64,000 nucleotides of DNA from Paenibacillus_L residui (GCF_042677205.1 NZ_JBHTIU010000043.1:6393-70392); one strand, 5' to 3'. Shown: positions 34,620 to 43,115, counted from the stretch's first letter. Notes: generated from the sequence alone by a model not told the origin. Numbers and translations: made by a program.

Positions 34620-35696
34620 ATGAAACGATTAAGAGTGGGGATCATAGGTCAGGGCAGAAGCGGACGCGATATTCATGCTTATATTATTAAAAAGCTTCCG
34701 GAACTGTATCAGATCGTCGCCGTATCCGACCCTATGGAAGATCGCAGACAAAGAGCGGAGGCTGAGTTGAACTGCGATGCTTACGCCGACTATCGTGACT
34801 TGTTCCAACGGAAGGATCTGGATCTGATCATCAATGCAACGCCGAGCCAGCTTCATGTTCCGGTATCGTTGGAGTGTCTGAACAGCGGTTTCAACGTGCT
34901 CTGCGAAAAGCCTCTCGCCAGAAGAGTGGCCGATGTGGACAAGCTGATCGAAGCTTCGAAGGATTCGGGCAAGCTGTTGGCCATATACCAGCAATCCCGT
35001 TATTCTCCCGCCTTCGAGAAAATTCGTCAAATTATCGACTCCGGGGTGATTGGCCGGGTCGTTCAAGTAAGCATCTCTTATAATGGTTTTGCCAGAAGAT
35101 GGGATTGGCAGACGCTTCAGGAGAAGAACGGGGGCAATCTGCTCAATACGGGGCCGCATCCGGTCGACCAGGCTCTTCAGCTGTACGGCAACGATGTCAT
35201 GCCGAAGGTCACCTGCATGATGGACCGGGCGAACTCTTTCGGAGATGCGGAGGATTATGTCAAGCTGATCCTGCATGGAAACGGAAGACCTACGATCGAT
35301 GTAGAGATTTCCTCCTGCTGCGTTTATCCGGAAGGAACCTATAACGTTCAAGGGACACTCGGCGGGATTAAAGGGTCGATCCAGCATCTGGATTGGAAGT
35401 ATTACAAGCCTGAGGAAGCGCCGGAGCAAAGCCTGGTCAGTGAGCCGCTGAGCAATGCCGACGGCACGCCCGCATATTGCGGAGAAGAGCTTAAGTGGTA
35501 CGAGGAAAGCTGGGATCTGTCCCAGGAGGACGGGGGATTCTTTGACCAGATGGGCAAGAAGTTCTACACGATGCTCTATAATTCGTTAGCCAACGGGCAA
35601 CCGCTGGAGATTACACCTGAGCAGGTCCGCCAGCAAATTGCCGTCATGGAAGAATGCTTCAGGCAGAATCCCGAGTTCGCCAATCATAGCTTCTGA
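34620..35696 (+). CDS. Gfo/Idh/MocA family oxidoreductase
   Basis: The start ATG 34620 follows AAAGGAAGG. The 358-residue NAD(P)-dependent dehydrogenase has the Rossmann motif G-I-I-G-Q-G-R-S-G near residue 8. The family signature C-E-K-P-L-A lies near residues 95-100, and the substrate/catalytic block is 'GGNLLNTGPHPVDQALQLYG' (His in 'GPHPVD'). The C-terminal half is the mixed beta-sheet GFO_IDH_MocA domain. Such enzymes oxidise or isomerise sugars and inositols. It follows the AraC gene after about 190 bases and faces the same way. A shared role in sugar use with the GH4 enzyme is inferred. The exact substrate is unknown. Confidence 0.88.
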   Translation: MKRLRVGIIGQGRSGRDIHAYIIKKLPELYQIVAVSDPMEDRRQRAEAELNCDAYADYRDLFQRKDLDLIINATPSQLHVPVSLECLNSGFNVLCEKPLARRVADVDKLIEASKDSGKLLAIYQQSRYSPAFEKIRQIIDSGVIGRVVQVSISYNGFARRWDWQTLQEKNGGNLLNTGPHPVDQALQLYGNDVMPKVTCMMDRANSFGDAEDYVKLILHGNGRPTIDVEISSCCVYPEGTYNVQGTLGGIKGSIQHLDWKYYKPEEAPEQSLVSEPLSNADGTPAYCGEELKWYEESWDLSQEDGGFFDQMGKKFYTMLYNSLANGQPLEITPEQVRQQIAVMEECFRQNPEFANHSF

Positions 35697-35717
35697 CGCC
35701 ATTTTATCTATATATGT

Positions 35718-35764
35718 AAAAAAACCGCTGATGACGCCGTTAGGGTCTGAAGGCGGTTTTTTTT
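35718..35764. terminator. Terminator between the Gfo/Idh/MocA gene and a convergent small gene
   Basis: AAAAAACCGC and GCGGTTTTTT arms bracket about 25 bases, with T-runs usable in both directions. Confidence 0.65.
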
Positions 35765-35794
35765 GTGCGGGTTTCGCACGGTCTTGTCTCTCTG

Positions 35795-36010
35795 CTACTT
35801 ACGGTTTCTCCAAGGCCGCTCCTCATCCTCCGATGCCGGGAACAGGTTGTCCTCGATATTGTCCAAGATGGCTTCCACAACCTCGCTGATTCCATCGGTG
35901 GCCCCCATGTCTTCCTGGTCGGGAGGAGTCGGGATGCCGGCAGTTTCAAAAGCGGTTTGGCCGGTTATTTTTTGCTCGTCTGTCAGATCAGGTTTTCTTT
36001 CGTCAGACAT
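35795..36010 (-). CDS. Small acidic hypothetical protein
   Basis: ATG 36010 follows AAAGGAG, giving 71 residues. The upstream TTG is too close to that site. The protein is acidic (many Asp/Glu), has no Cys or hydrophobic segment, and is probably intrinsically disordered in its N-terminal half. A short helix-prone stretch 'GISEVVEAILDNIEDNL' is visible. I do not recognise a family. It converges with the oxidoreductase gene and is divergent from the Rieske gene. Confidence 0.6.
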   Translation of the reverse strand: MSDERKPDLTDEQKITGQTAFETAGIPTPPDQEDMGATDGISEVVEAILDNIEDNLFPASEDEERPWRNRK

Positions 36011-36227
36011 AGATTTCAAGCTCCTTTAGTAAAAATTGGCGGAAATCACCTATACCATCCCCGCACAAGCGGACTTCTATACATCCCGCGGGAAGATGAA
36101 GGGGCGACTGGATTAAATTTTTATAAAGACAATGCCGCGAATTCTCGGAATGTTCAAAAAACGATTGAGCTTCCGGACAGCCGAACAGGTAAAATAGAAT
36201 ATGGATGACTATTGGGAGGTGACGAAC

Positions 36228-36779
36228 ATGGAAAACTCCGGCCAACGGATAAAAATCAGCCGCCGCCGATTTCTGGGGACGGCCGGCAAGCTGGTGCTCG
36301 GGATCACCGGTTATGCGGCGCTGTCCGGCACCGTATTCTATCTGGGGGCTAAGAGCAGCAGCGCTGCGCGGAAGCCGAAGCAGGAGATGAAACCGGCCAA
36401 CCTGGCACTCCTTGGGGAGGAGTCCGATTTTTCCGATATAAAGGATACGGTGAAGGTCGAATACGACGTCGAGATAGAGGATGGGTGGGTTAAACAGAAG
36501 CGTCACGGCTTCGTCTATGTCACCCGTTCGGAGGACGGCGAACTTCTCATTATGTCGCCGATTTGCACGCATCTTGGCTGTAATGTGACGACCGCCTCGG
36601 ATAAAGACAGATTAGAGAAACCGGGGTTGGCTTTCATATGTCCATGCCATGGGGGAGAATATGATAACACAGGACGCCACATTGGAGGACCTCCTCCCCG
36701 GCCGATCGATGTCTTCGAACCGATTGTGCGGGAGGGTAAAGTATATGTTGCCGTACTTCATCCCGGGCAGAGAAAATAA
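36228..36779 (+). CDS. Rieske 2Fe-2S protein (QcrA-like)
   Basis: ATG 36228 follows GGGAGGTG, giving 183 residues. ATG 36201 has no such site. The N-terminus has a twin-arginine-type signal (S-R-R-R-F-L-G, residues 11-17) and one membrane anchor (about 20-45). The Rieske fold follows with both cluster-binding boxes: C-T-H-L-G-C (residues 113-118) and C-P-C-H-G-G (138-143), plus 'GGPPPRPIDVF'. It should sit on the outer face of the membrane and carry electrons. In Firmicutes the related QcrA is encoded with qcrB and qcrC. None is adjacent here, so the partner is unknown. A terminator follows directly. Confidence 0.9.
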   Translation: MENSGQRIKISRRRFLGTAGKLVLGITGYAALSGTVFYLGAKSSSAARKPKQEMKPANLALLGEESDFSDIKDTVKVEYDVEIEDGWVKQKRHGFVYVTRSEDGELLIMSPICTHLGCNVTTASDKDRLEKPGLAFICPCHGGEYDNTGRHIGGPPPRPIDVFEPIVREGKVYVAVLHPGQRK

Positions 36780-36813
36780 TTTGCTTGGCGGGATCTCATT
36801 CCCGGCAACAAAA

Positions 36814-36839
36814 CAAACCGCCTCGTGAGGCGGTTTTTC
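36814..36839 (+). terminator. Terminator after the Rieske gene
   Basis: AAACCGCCTC / GAGGCGGTTT stem with GT loop, then T-run. Confidence 0.85.
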
Positions 36840-36955
36840 TCAAAATATAAGAAAGTATAAGCTTCACCTTATACCTGTTCTTATATTTCGCCTGTCCAAC
36901 GGACGGTGGCAGCCGTTTATGCTTGTATCGATCGTCAGCGGAAGTTGATACGAAT

Positions 36956-37348
36956 TTATTCCTCGCCGTCGGTAAATTCCCGATATTCGTCGGCATTCAT
37001 AAGTCCGGCAAGCGAGTCCTCGCTGTTCAGCTCCACTTCAAACATCCAGCCCTTGCCGTAAGGATCGGAGTTAACCAGCTCCGGGGAGTCATCCAGTTCA
37101 CTGTTTACGGCGATCACTATGCCCGAGACGGGAGAGTAGATGTCCGATACGGTCTTGACCGATTCTACGCTGCCCGTACTGTCCCCGGCATGAATCTCAT
37201 CTCCTTCGGAAGGCAGCTCCACGAATACGATGTCGCCCAATTGATTCTGGGCGAAGTGGGTGATGCCGATTCTCACCTTGTTTCCGTCGAGCTTCTCGAC
37301 CCATTCATGTTCTTTGCTGTAGTATAAACCGGATTTGATCTCGCTCAT
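36956..37348 (-). CDS. gcvH: Glycine cleavage system H protein
   Basis: The 130-residue lipoyl carrier has the lipoylation site Lys65 in 'ESVKTVSDIYSP' and the family opening 'YYSKEHEWVEKLDGNKVRIGIT'. It shuttles the aminomethyl group among P, T and L proteins and, in Firmicutes, also serves as the source of lipoyl groups for other complexes. It is divergent from gcvT and is not downstream of the glycine riboswitch, so it escapes that control. This fits its wider role in lipoate relay to OdhB and similar E2 proteins. GAGGG precedes the ATG. Confidence 0.96.
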   Translation of the reverse strand: MSEIKSGLYYSKEHEWVEKLDGNKVRIGITHFAQNQLGDIVFVELPSEGDEIHAGDSTGSVESVKTVSDIYSPVSGIVIAVNSELDDSPELVNSDPYGKGWMFEVELNSEDSLAGLMNADEYREFTDGEE

Positions 37349-37478
37349 CGAAAATCCCTCGCTTTACGCATATTCGTACAACATCATTATAGTGCGCGGA
37401 AACACCAGGCGCACTTCTAACGGATTCGCTACTAGCTTATTATACTTAAAGAACCGGTGTCAAGGACGGCAGAGAGGG

Positions 37479-37509
37479 TTGACAAAAAAGCAGGATGTGG
37501 AATAATAAT
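37479..37509 (+). promoter_or_regulatory. Promoter of the glycine-riboswitch gcvT transcript
   Basis: TTGACA (37479-37484), then 17-18 bases, then TAATAAT (37503-37509). Confidence 0.7.
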
Positions 37510-37567
37510 GGTATAAATCCCCATTCAGGGGCATTTTCGTAAGCGACGACACATATGGGCGAATGAA

Positions 37568-37820
37568 GGTGCAAGGGAGAGATTACTGCCGGCGGAGCCG
37601 GAATCAGTAACGCCGAAGGAGTAAGCCCGCGGGTGAATCTCTCAGGCAAAAGGACCTGCACCGGACGCATCTCTGGAGAGAGCCTGCGCGCAAGTTGCTG
37701 CAGGTCACCCAAGGGGAAACCCCAGCTTCATGATCTAGGAGCCCGGGGGTAACTCTCAGGTAAAAGGACAGAGCGGAGGAACGCAGCCGTCGGGTTGTGT
37801 TCTTTCCGCTCTGTTTTTTT
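37568..37820 (+). promoter_or_regulatory. Tandem glycine riboswitch with intrinsic terminator
   Basis: Aptamer I (37568-37662) is closed by GGTGCA / TGCACC and carries GGGAGAG...GCCGAAGGAGTAAGC...AATCTCTCAGGCAAAAGGACC. Aptamer II (about 37663-37780) repeats the pattern with CTCTGGAGAG...CACCCAAGGGGAAACCC...AACTCTCAGGTAAAAGGAC. The terminator stem ACAGAGCGGA (37768-37777) / TCCGCTCTGT (37805-37814) is followed by seven T residues and shares bases with the 3' end of aptamer II. Glycine binding should prevent terminator formation and switch gcvT on, as known for B. subtilis gcvT. Confidence 0.95.
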
Positions 37821-37928
37821 ATGTATGGAAAGAATGCGCTATCTTGGCCAAACAGATTTCATATGATTTGGAATCCGTCTTGAACAAGAGCGCGGCGGGA
37901 GCGATCAAGCGATTGGAGGTCAAAGTTT

Positions 37929-39020
37929 ATGCTGAAACGAACACCGCTGCACCCTATTTATGAAAAATACGGGGCACGGGTCATTGATTTCGGAGGCTGG
38001 GAGCTTCCCGTGCAATTTGCCGGGATCCAATCAGAGCACCATGCGGTGCGCCGGCAGGCGGGATTATTCGATGTTTCTCATATGGGAGAGGTCCTGGTGA
38101 CCGGACCGGATGCGTTCCGCTTTCTCCAGCGGATAACGACCAATGATCTGTCGAAGCTGGAGGATGGCCAAGTGCAGTACAGCTTTATGTGCTATCCGGA
38201 TGGCGGGGTCGTCGATGATTTGATCGTTTACCGGTTTCACGGGGAAGAGTACATGCTGGTGATCAACGCTGCCAATATCGACAAGGATATAGCGTGGATA
38301 GATTCACAGCTCTCGGGCGATGTCCGGTGGAAGGATATATCGTCGGAAACCGCGCTGCTCGCTCTGCAGGGGCCGAAGGCCGAGCCCATTTTACAGAAGG
38401 TGACGGAGGCCCCCCTTTCCGGGTTAAAGCCTTTTCATTTCCGGAAGGATATTCGCATCGCCGGAATCCAGGCGCTTCTGTCCAGAACCGGGTATACGGG
38501 GGAAGACGGCTTCGAGCTGTATGTGCGCAGCAGCGATGCCATTACGCTCTGGGAGGAGCTGTTGAAGGCCGGCGGAGATGACGGCCTCGTTCCGGCCGGC
38601 TTGGGAGCCCGGGACACGCTCCGTTTCGAAGCGAGGCTTCCTCTGTACGGCCAGGAGCTGTCCCCGGAGACTACTCCGGTTGAAGCCGGTCTCGGAATGT
38701 TCGTTAAACCGGAGAAGGGAGAATTTATCGGACGCGATGTTCTGGCGGAGCAGAAGGCGAACGGTGCCCCGCGCAAGCTCGTCGGCATAGAAATGATAGA
38801 CCGGGGAATTCCAAGAAGCCACTACCCGGTTTATTGCGGGGATGTCCGGATAGGAGAGGTGACGACCGGCACCCAGTCTCCGACCTTAAAGAAGAATGTC
38901 GGCCTGGCATTGATCGACCGGAAGTATGCGTCCATCGGAACAGAGGTTGCCGTTGAAGTGAGAGGGAAACGGCTTCAAGCGGTCATCGTGCCGACGCCGT
39001 TTTATAAGAGAAGCAGGTAA
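37929..39020 (+). CDS. gcvT: Glycine cleavage system T protein (aminomethyltransferase)
   Basis: The 363-residue folate-dependent enzyme releases ammonia from the aminomethyl-H protein and passes the carbon to tetrahydrofolate. Family features: 'DFGGWELPVQFAGI' near the N-terminus, 'GLFDVSHMGEV', 'LSRTGYTGEDGFELYV' (folate-binding region, about residues 180-195), 'GLGARDTLRFEARLPLYG', and a C-terminal barrel with 'GEVTTGTQSPTLKKNVGLA'. GGAGG precedes the ATG. The gene is the first after the glycine riboswitch. Unusually for the operon, 622 bp of repeats separate it from gcvPA. Confidence 0.97.
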   Translation: MLKRTPLHPIYEKYGARVIDFGGWELPVQFAGIQSEHHAVRRQAGLFDVSHMGEVLVTGPDAFRFLQRITTNDLSKLEDGQVQYSFMCYPDGGVVDDLIVYRFHGEEYMLVINAANIDKDIAWIDSQLSGDVRWKDISSETALLALQGPKAEPILQKVTEAPLSGLKPFHFRKDIRIAGIQALLSRTGYTGEDGFELYVRSSDAITLWEELLKAGGDDGLVPAGLGARDTLRFEARLPLYGQELSPETTPVEAGLGMFVKPEKGEFIGRDVLAEQKANGAPRKLVGIEMIDRGIPRSHYPVYCGDVRIGEVTTGTQSPTLKKNVGLALIDRKYASIGTEVAVEVRGKRLQAVIVPTPFYKRSR

Positions 39021-39035
39021 CTGCCGACGGGCTGC

Positions 39036-39290
39036 GAAGAGATGACTGTGGAAGTTCACTACCTAGGCTAAGAAGAGATGACTGTGGAAGGTCGCTACTC
39101 GGGGTGGGAAGAGATACTGTGGAGGTTCCTTGCTCAGGTTGGGAGAAGAGAATCCTGTGGAGGGTCCTTGCTCAGGCTGAGAAGAGGTAACTGTGGAAGG
39201 TCGATGCTCGGGCTGAGAAGAGATAATTGTGGAAGTTCACTACCCAGGCTAAGAAGAGATACTGTGGAAGGTCGCTGCTCAGGTTGGGAG
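39036..39290 (+). repeat. Tandem array of seven ~36-bp units inside the gcv operon
   Basis: Seven degenerate units of 35-38 bp share the core GAAGAGATGACTGTGGAAG followed by G/TTCG/ACTG/ACTCAGGCTG. The last unit runs directly into repeat copy 2. No reading frame with a ribosome binding site uses it. It is not a CRISPR: units are contiguous and there are no spacers. Confidence 0.85.
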
Positions 39291-39305
39291 AAAGACGTGC
39301 AGAAA

Positions 39306-39535
39306 TGCACGTCTTTTTGGGGGGAAATCCGCGTAAGGCTGATTCTAGAGCAAAAGTGCACGTCTTTTTGGGGGGAAATCCGCGTAAGGCTGATTCTAAA
39401 GCGATTGTGCAGGTCTTTTGGCCGATTTTAGGGGAATCGCCTCATTTTGTCCGAAAAGACATGCAGATTTGAGCGTCTTTCGCTCAATTTAGGAAAAAAG
39501 GCGAGATTCCAATGCACTTTTGCTCGTCTTTGGGC
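39306..39535 (+). repeat. Dispersed intergenic repeat, copy 2 (between gcvT and gcvPA)
   Basis: Two 51-bp units begin at 39306 and 39357 (TGCACGTCTTTTTGG...). The third start (39408) leads into a hairpin with arms TGCAGGTCTTTT (39408-39419) and AAAAGACATGCA (39454-39465), one mismatch. Inside lies a second stem (CGATT...AATCG). The tail 'TTTGAGCGTCTTT...TGCACTTTTGCTCGTCTTT' (39467-39531) matches copy 1 closely. Same architecture and orientation as copies 1 and 3. The rest of the gap to gcvPA (39536-39626) shows no promoter I can defend. Confidence 0.85.
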
Positions 39536-39642
39536 CATGCGTCCCCTTCTGTAGCAGTATTTTGAATAAATAAAACAAGGCGACAAGAAGCCGAAAAATA
39601 GCCCAAGCTTATTCAAATTAATGATAAAAGGAGCTTGAATGG

Positions 39643-40995
39643 ATGATGCACCGTTATTTGCCTTTGACGGAACAGGATCGCCAAGAGATGCTGAGCGAAA
39701 TCGGAATTGCTTCCGTTGAAGAGCTGTTTGCCGATATTCCCGCCGGTATCCGATACCAGGGGAAGCTGAAGGTTTCCGAAGCGTTAAGCGAACCGCAACT
39801 GCTGCGGTACATGCGCGGGCTGGCCGCCAAGAATGCGGATTTCGACCGGTATCCCTGTTTTCTGGGGGCGGGAATTTATGATCACCATATTCCGGTCGTG
39901 ATTCAGCATGTCATTTCCCGGTCGGAATTTTATACCGCCTATACTCCTTATCAGCCGGAGATCAGCCAGGGCGAGCTGCAGGCGATCTTCGAGTTTCAGT
40001 CCTATATTTGCGAGCTGACCGGGATGGCTGTAGCCAATGCATCGATGTATGACGGAGCGACGGCTCTCGCCGAAGCCGGTGCCCTGGCCGTCGGGGCGAC
40101 CCGGCGCAAGCGTATCGTCGTCTCCAGCACAGTGCATCCCGAAGCCAAGCAAATTCTGAGAACGACAGCCAAGGGCTTGAACGTGGAGGTCGTTGAGGCC
40201 GGTTACCGGGATGGGATCACCGATATAGAGCAGTTGGCTTCGCTTATCAATGAGGAGACGGCCGCCGTACTTGTGCAATCGCCCAACTTCTTCGGCTGCG
40301 TGGAAGATATTCGGGCGATCGAGCCGCTTATTCATCAAGTGAAAGGGCTGCTGGTCGTAAGCAGCAATCCGCTGGCGCTCGGTCTGCTGGAAGCGCCGGG
40401 CCATCTGGGGGCGGATCTGGTAGTGGGAGACGCTCAGCCGCTGGGCATACCTGCTGCACTCGGCGGCCCTACCTGCGGATACTTTGCCGCATCCGCCCAG
40501 TGGATGCGGAGGATGCCCGGAAGAATCGTCGGGCAGACCGTAGACCGCCAGGGCCGAAGGGGCTATGTGCTGACACTGCAGGCGCGGGAGCAGCATATCC
40601 GCAGGGAAAAAGCGACCAGCAACATTTGTTCGAACCAGGCTCTGCTGGCTCTTTGCGCATCCGTCTATTTATCGACGATGGGCAAGCAGGGCATTCGCGA
40701 GGTAGCCCGGCTTAATTTGCAGAAGGCGCACTACGCCGCGCAGACGATCGGTTCCTCCGGCCGGATGAAGCTGGCCTTCTCCGCTCCGTTCTTTAACGAG
40801 TTCGTCATCCGGCTGCCGAGGGGCTGTGATGTCCGGCGGATCAATCGGGAACTGCTTGAGGCGGGAATGATCGGCGGCTACGATCTGGGGCGGGATTACC
40901 CGGAGCTGGCGGATCATATGCTGGTGGCTGTTACCGAGCAGAGGAGCCGGGAAGAAATCAAAACATTCACATCTGCATTGGAGGGATTGCTATGA
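39643..40995 (+). CDS. gcvPA: Glycine dehydrogenase (decarboxylating) subunit 1
   Basis: The 450-residue N-terminal half of the split P protein has the fold-type I PLP-enzyme layout but lacks the PLP lysine, which is in GcvPB. Family blocks include 'CFLGAGIYDHHIPVVIQHV', 'AYTPYQPEISQGELQAIFEFQ', 'GMAVANASMYDGATALAEA' and 'LGGPTCGYFAA'. It pairs with GcvPB to decarboxylate glycine and load the aminomethyl group onto GcvH. AAAGGAG precedes the ATG. gcvPB overlaps its stop (ATGA), giving balanced synthesis. The upstream 622-bp repeat region separates it from gcvT, so it may have its own promoter or depend on read-through. Confidence 0.97.
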   Translation: MMHRYLPLTEQDRQEMLSEIGIASVEELFADIPAGIRYQGKLKVSEALSEPQLLRYMRGLAAKNADFDRYPCFLGAGIYDHHIPVVIQHVISRSEFYTAYTPYQPEISQGELQAIFEFQSYICELTGMAVANASMYDGATALAEAGALAVGATRRKRIVVSSTVHPEAKQILRTTAKGLNVEVVEAGYRDGITDIEQLASLINEETAAVLVQSPNFFGCVEDIRAIEPLIHQVKGLLVVSSNPLALGLLEAPGHLGADLVVGDAQPLGIPAALGGPTCGYFAASAQWMRRMPGRIVGQTVDRQGRRGYVLTLQAREQHIRREKATSNICSNQALLALCASVYLSTMGKQGIREVARLNLQKAHYAAQTIGSSGRMKLAFSAPFFNEFVIRLPRGCDVRRINRELLEAGMIGGYDLGRDYPELADHMLVAVTEQRSREEIKTFTSALEGLL

Positions 40996-42467
40996 GCGGC
41001 AGTGGAGAAAAGCATGACAAGGCTACGATTTTCGAGCTGAGCCGACCGGGGCGGATCGGTTATTCCCTGCCTCCGTGCGATGTGCCGGAAGCCGATCCGG
41101 CTTCCCTGATTCCGGCCTCTTTGTTAAGGAAGCAGCCGGCAGAGCTGCCGGAGGTCTATGAAGTCGATGTCATCCGGCATTATACGGAATTATCGCGGCG
41201 CAATTTCGGGATCGACAACGGATTTTATCCGTTGGGCTCCTGCACCATGAAATATAATCCGAAAATCAACGAGGATGCGGCAAGAATGACGGGATTTGCG
41301 AAAATTCATCCTTACCAGCCGGAGGAGTCCATTCAGGGCGCCCTGGAAGTATTATACCGGCTGCAGAAGGATTTGCAGGAAATTACCGGCATGGATCAGG
41401 TAACGCTGCAGCCTGCGGCCGGAGCACATGGAGAATGGACCGGGCTGATGATGATCCGCGCCTACCATGAAAGCCGAGGGGAGAAGCGGACCAAGGTGAT
41501 TGTTCCCGATTCGGCCCATGGGACCAACCCGGCAAGCGCTGCCGTGGCCGGCTTCGAAGCGGTCACCATCCCTTCCGATTCGAGGGGGCTGGTGGACCTG
41601 GATGCCCTGCGGAAAGAAGCGGGCCCGGATACGGCAGCGCTGATGCTGACGAATCCGAACACGCTCGGCTTATTCGAGGAGCACATTGCCGAAATAGCCG
41701 ACATTGTGCATCAGGCTGGAGGGCTGCTTTATTATGACGGCGCTAATGCAAACGCCATTATGGGAATAACCCGACCCGGAGATATGGGGTTTGATGTGGT
41801 GCATCTCAACCTCCACAAGACTATGAGCACCCCTCACGGGGGCGGAGGTCCGGGAGCCGGGCCGGTCGGGGTGAAGGAGAAGCTGATCCCGTACCTGCCG
41901 ACGCCGATCGTAGCCCGCAGAGAAGACGGGGGCTACTTCCTGGATTACAATTTCCCGCATTCCATCGGCAGGGTCAAAAGCTTCTACGGCAACTTCGGCA
42001 TTTTATTGCGGGCGTATGTCTATATATTGAGCTATGGCGGGGAAGGATTGCGCCAGGTATCGGAAAATGCCGTATTGAATGCCAATTATATGCTGAAGAA
42101 GCTTGCTCCCTATTTCGATGTGCCGTACGACCGGAAGTGCAAGCATGAATTTGTACTGTCCGGCAACCGCCAGAAGAAGCATGGAGTGCGTACATTGGAT
42201 ATGGCCAAGAGGCTGCTGGATTTCGGCTATCATCCGCCGACGATTTACTTCCCGCTCAACGTCGAGGAATGCATCATGATCGAGCCGACGGAAACGGAAA
42301 GCAAGGAGACGCTGGACGGCTTTATCGAGGCAATGATTCAGATTGCTCAGGAGGCGGAGCACGATCCCGAAAGGGTCAAGAATGCTCCGTATACGACGGT
42401 AGTACAGAGGCTGGACGAAGCCTTGGCCTCCCGCAAGCCTGTGCTCAACTGCAGCTGCGCCCCGTAA
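40992..42467 (+). CDS. gcvPB: Glycine dehydrogenase (decarboxylating) subunit 2
   Basis: The 491-residue C-terminal half of the P protein carries the PLP-binding Lys276 in H-L-N-L-H-K-T. The glycine-rich loop follows directly. 'YPLGSCTMKYNPKINE' and 'LQPAAGAHGEWTGLMMI' are further family blocks. It holds the active site for glycine decarboxylation. The start overlaps gcvPA by four bases (ATGA). The last residues 'VLNCSCAP' are Cys-bearing. No clear T-run terminator follows. A GGGAGAT/ATCTCCC hairpin lies at 42628-42656. Confidence 0.97.
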   Translation: MSGSGEKHDKATIFELSRPGRIGYSLPPCDVPEADPASLIPASLLRKQPAELPEVYEVDVIRHYTELSRRNFGIDNGFYPLGSCTMKYNPKINEDAARMTGFAKIHPYQPEESIQGALEVLYRLQKDLQEITGMDQVTLQPAAGAHGEWTGLMMIRAYHESRGEKRTKVIVPDSAHGTNPASAAVAGFEAVTIPSDSRGLVDLDALRKEAGPDTAALMLTNPNTLGLFEEHIAEIADIVHQAGGLLYYDGANANAIMGITRPGDMGFDVVHLNLHKTMSTPHGGGGPGAGPVGVKEKLIPYLPTPIVARREDGGYFLDYNFPHSIGRVKSFYGNFGILLRAYVYILSYGGEGLRQVSENAVLNANYMLKKLAPYFDVPYDRKCKHEFVLSGNRQKKHGVRTLDMAKRLLDFGYHPPTIYFPLNVEECIMIEPTETESKETLDGFIEAMIQIAQEAEHDPERVKNAPYTTVVQRLDEALASRKPVLNCSCAP

Positions 42468-42627
42468 GAGTTTGCCCGACGAACCAAATTTAAGCTGTAA
42501 TACACGGCGGCATCTGAAGAGTAATAGTCCATAGGCGTAGACAGGTAATCTGTTTATAGAAGGTAATATTGGAAGAGGGAATATGCGGGAACCATGCAAC
42601 TGGAACGGCGTTGCTGCCCATATGGTC

Positions 42628-42656
42628 GGGAGATGGTCCAATAGGATCTATCTCCC
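42628..42656. terminator. Hairpin downstream of gcvPB
   Basis: GGGAGAT / ATCTCCC seven-base stem with a 15-base loop and no T-run. It may contribute to 3'-end formation. Confidence 0.3.
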
Positions 42657-42704
42657 CTTAATGGGACTTTAGGATTGATAATCGGCAGCGGCATAAAGCC
42701 TGAG

Positions 42705-42815
42705 AGTACTTCTTTTATGAGCCTGTTCTGGGGCAGTTGGACGCAAAAGTACTTCTTTCTGCTTATTGGAGTGGCGATCGGGGCTATCTAGAGCAAAAAT
42801 TCCTGTATTTTCGCA
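42705..42815. repeat. Possible second dispersed-repeat family (AGTACTTCTTT units)
   Basis: AGTACTTCTTT occurs twice (42705 and 42748), each followed by a stretch ending in GCAAAA. The second ends CTATCTAGAGCAAAA before ATTCCTGTATTTTCGCAATTT. The 'CTAGAGCAAAA + short T-rich start' layout echoes the units of the main family (ATTCTAGAGCAAAAGTGCACGTCTTT in copy 2, read in two pieces), but the sequences differ. The rest of 42468-43060 is AT-rich with no gene I can support. Confidence 0.35.
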
Positions 42816-43066
42816 ATTTATATGACTCAAGGCATGAAGCTTCATAATCACTCGACTTAACTGAACTGCCGCGACCTAATCGGGGAAGAGGGAGGATACA
42901 TGGTTAGTACTGTTTAATATTAATGACATTAATAATTAATTATGATAATTAAATTCGTAAGCCGCAGCTTAACCGCACATTTTCTCCCAATCGGGCTTGT
43001 TTTTTAGATTCCTGTAACAAATAATGGTTGATTAAAGAGAATTAACTGCTAATATAAAAATATAGC

Positions 43067-43083
43067 AAATATTCGAAATATTT
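43067..43083. promoter_or_regulatory. Inverted repeat upstream of the oxidoreductase genes
   Basis: AAATATT-CGA-AATATTT is a perfect 7-base inverted repeat ending 33 bases before the start codon. It may be an operator; the AT content lowers confidence. Confidence 0.35.
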
Positions 43084-43115
43084 AGATAACCTTGTCCTGC
43101 GAAAGGAGCAATGCA

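Noticed and set aside
39036..39290. CRISPR array
   Set aside because: Units are contiguous without spacers, too degenerate for CRISPR repeats, and no cas genes are present.
39078..39431. Plus-strand frame across the tandem array and repeat copy 2
   Set aside because: The translation mirrors the repeat units, no binding site precedes it, and the unit length (35-38 bp) shifts frame between units.
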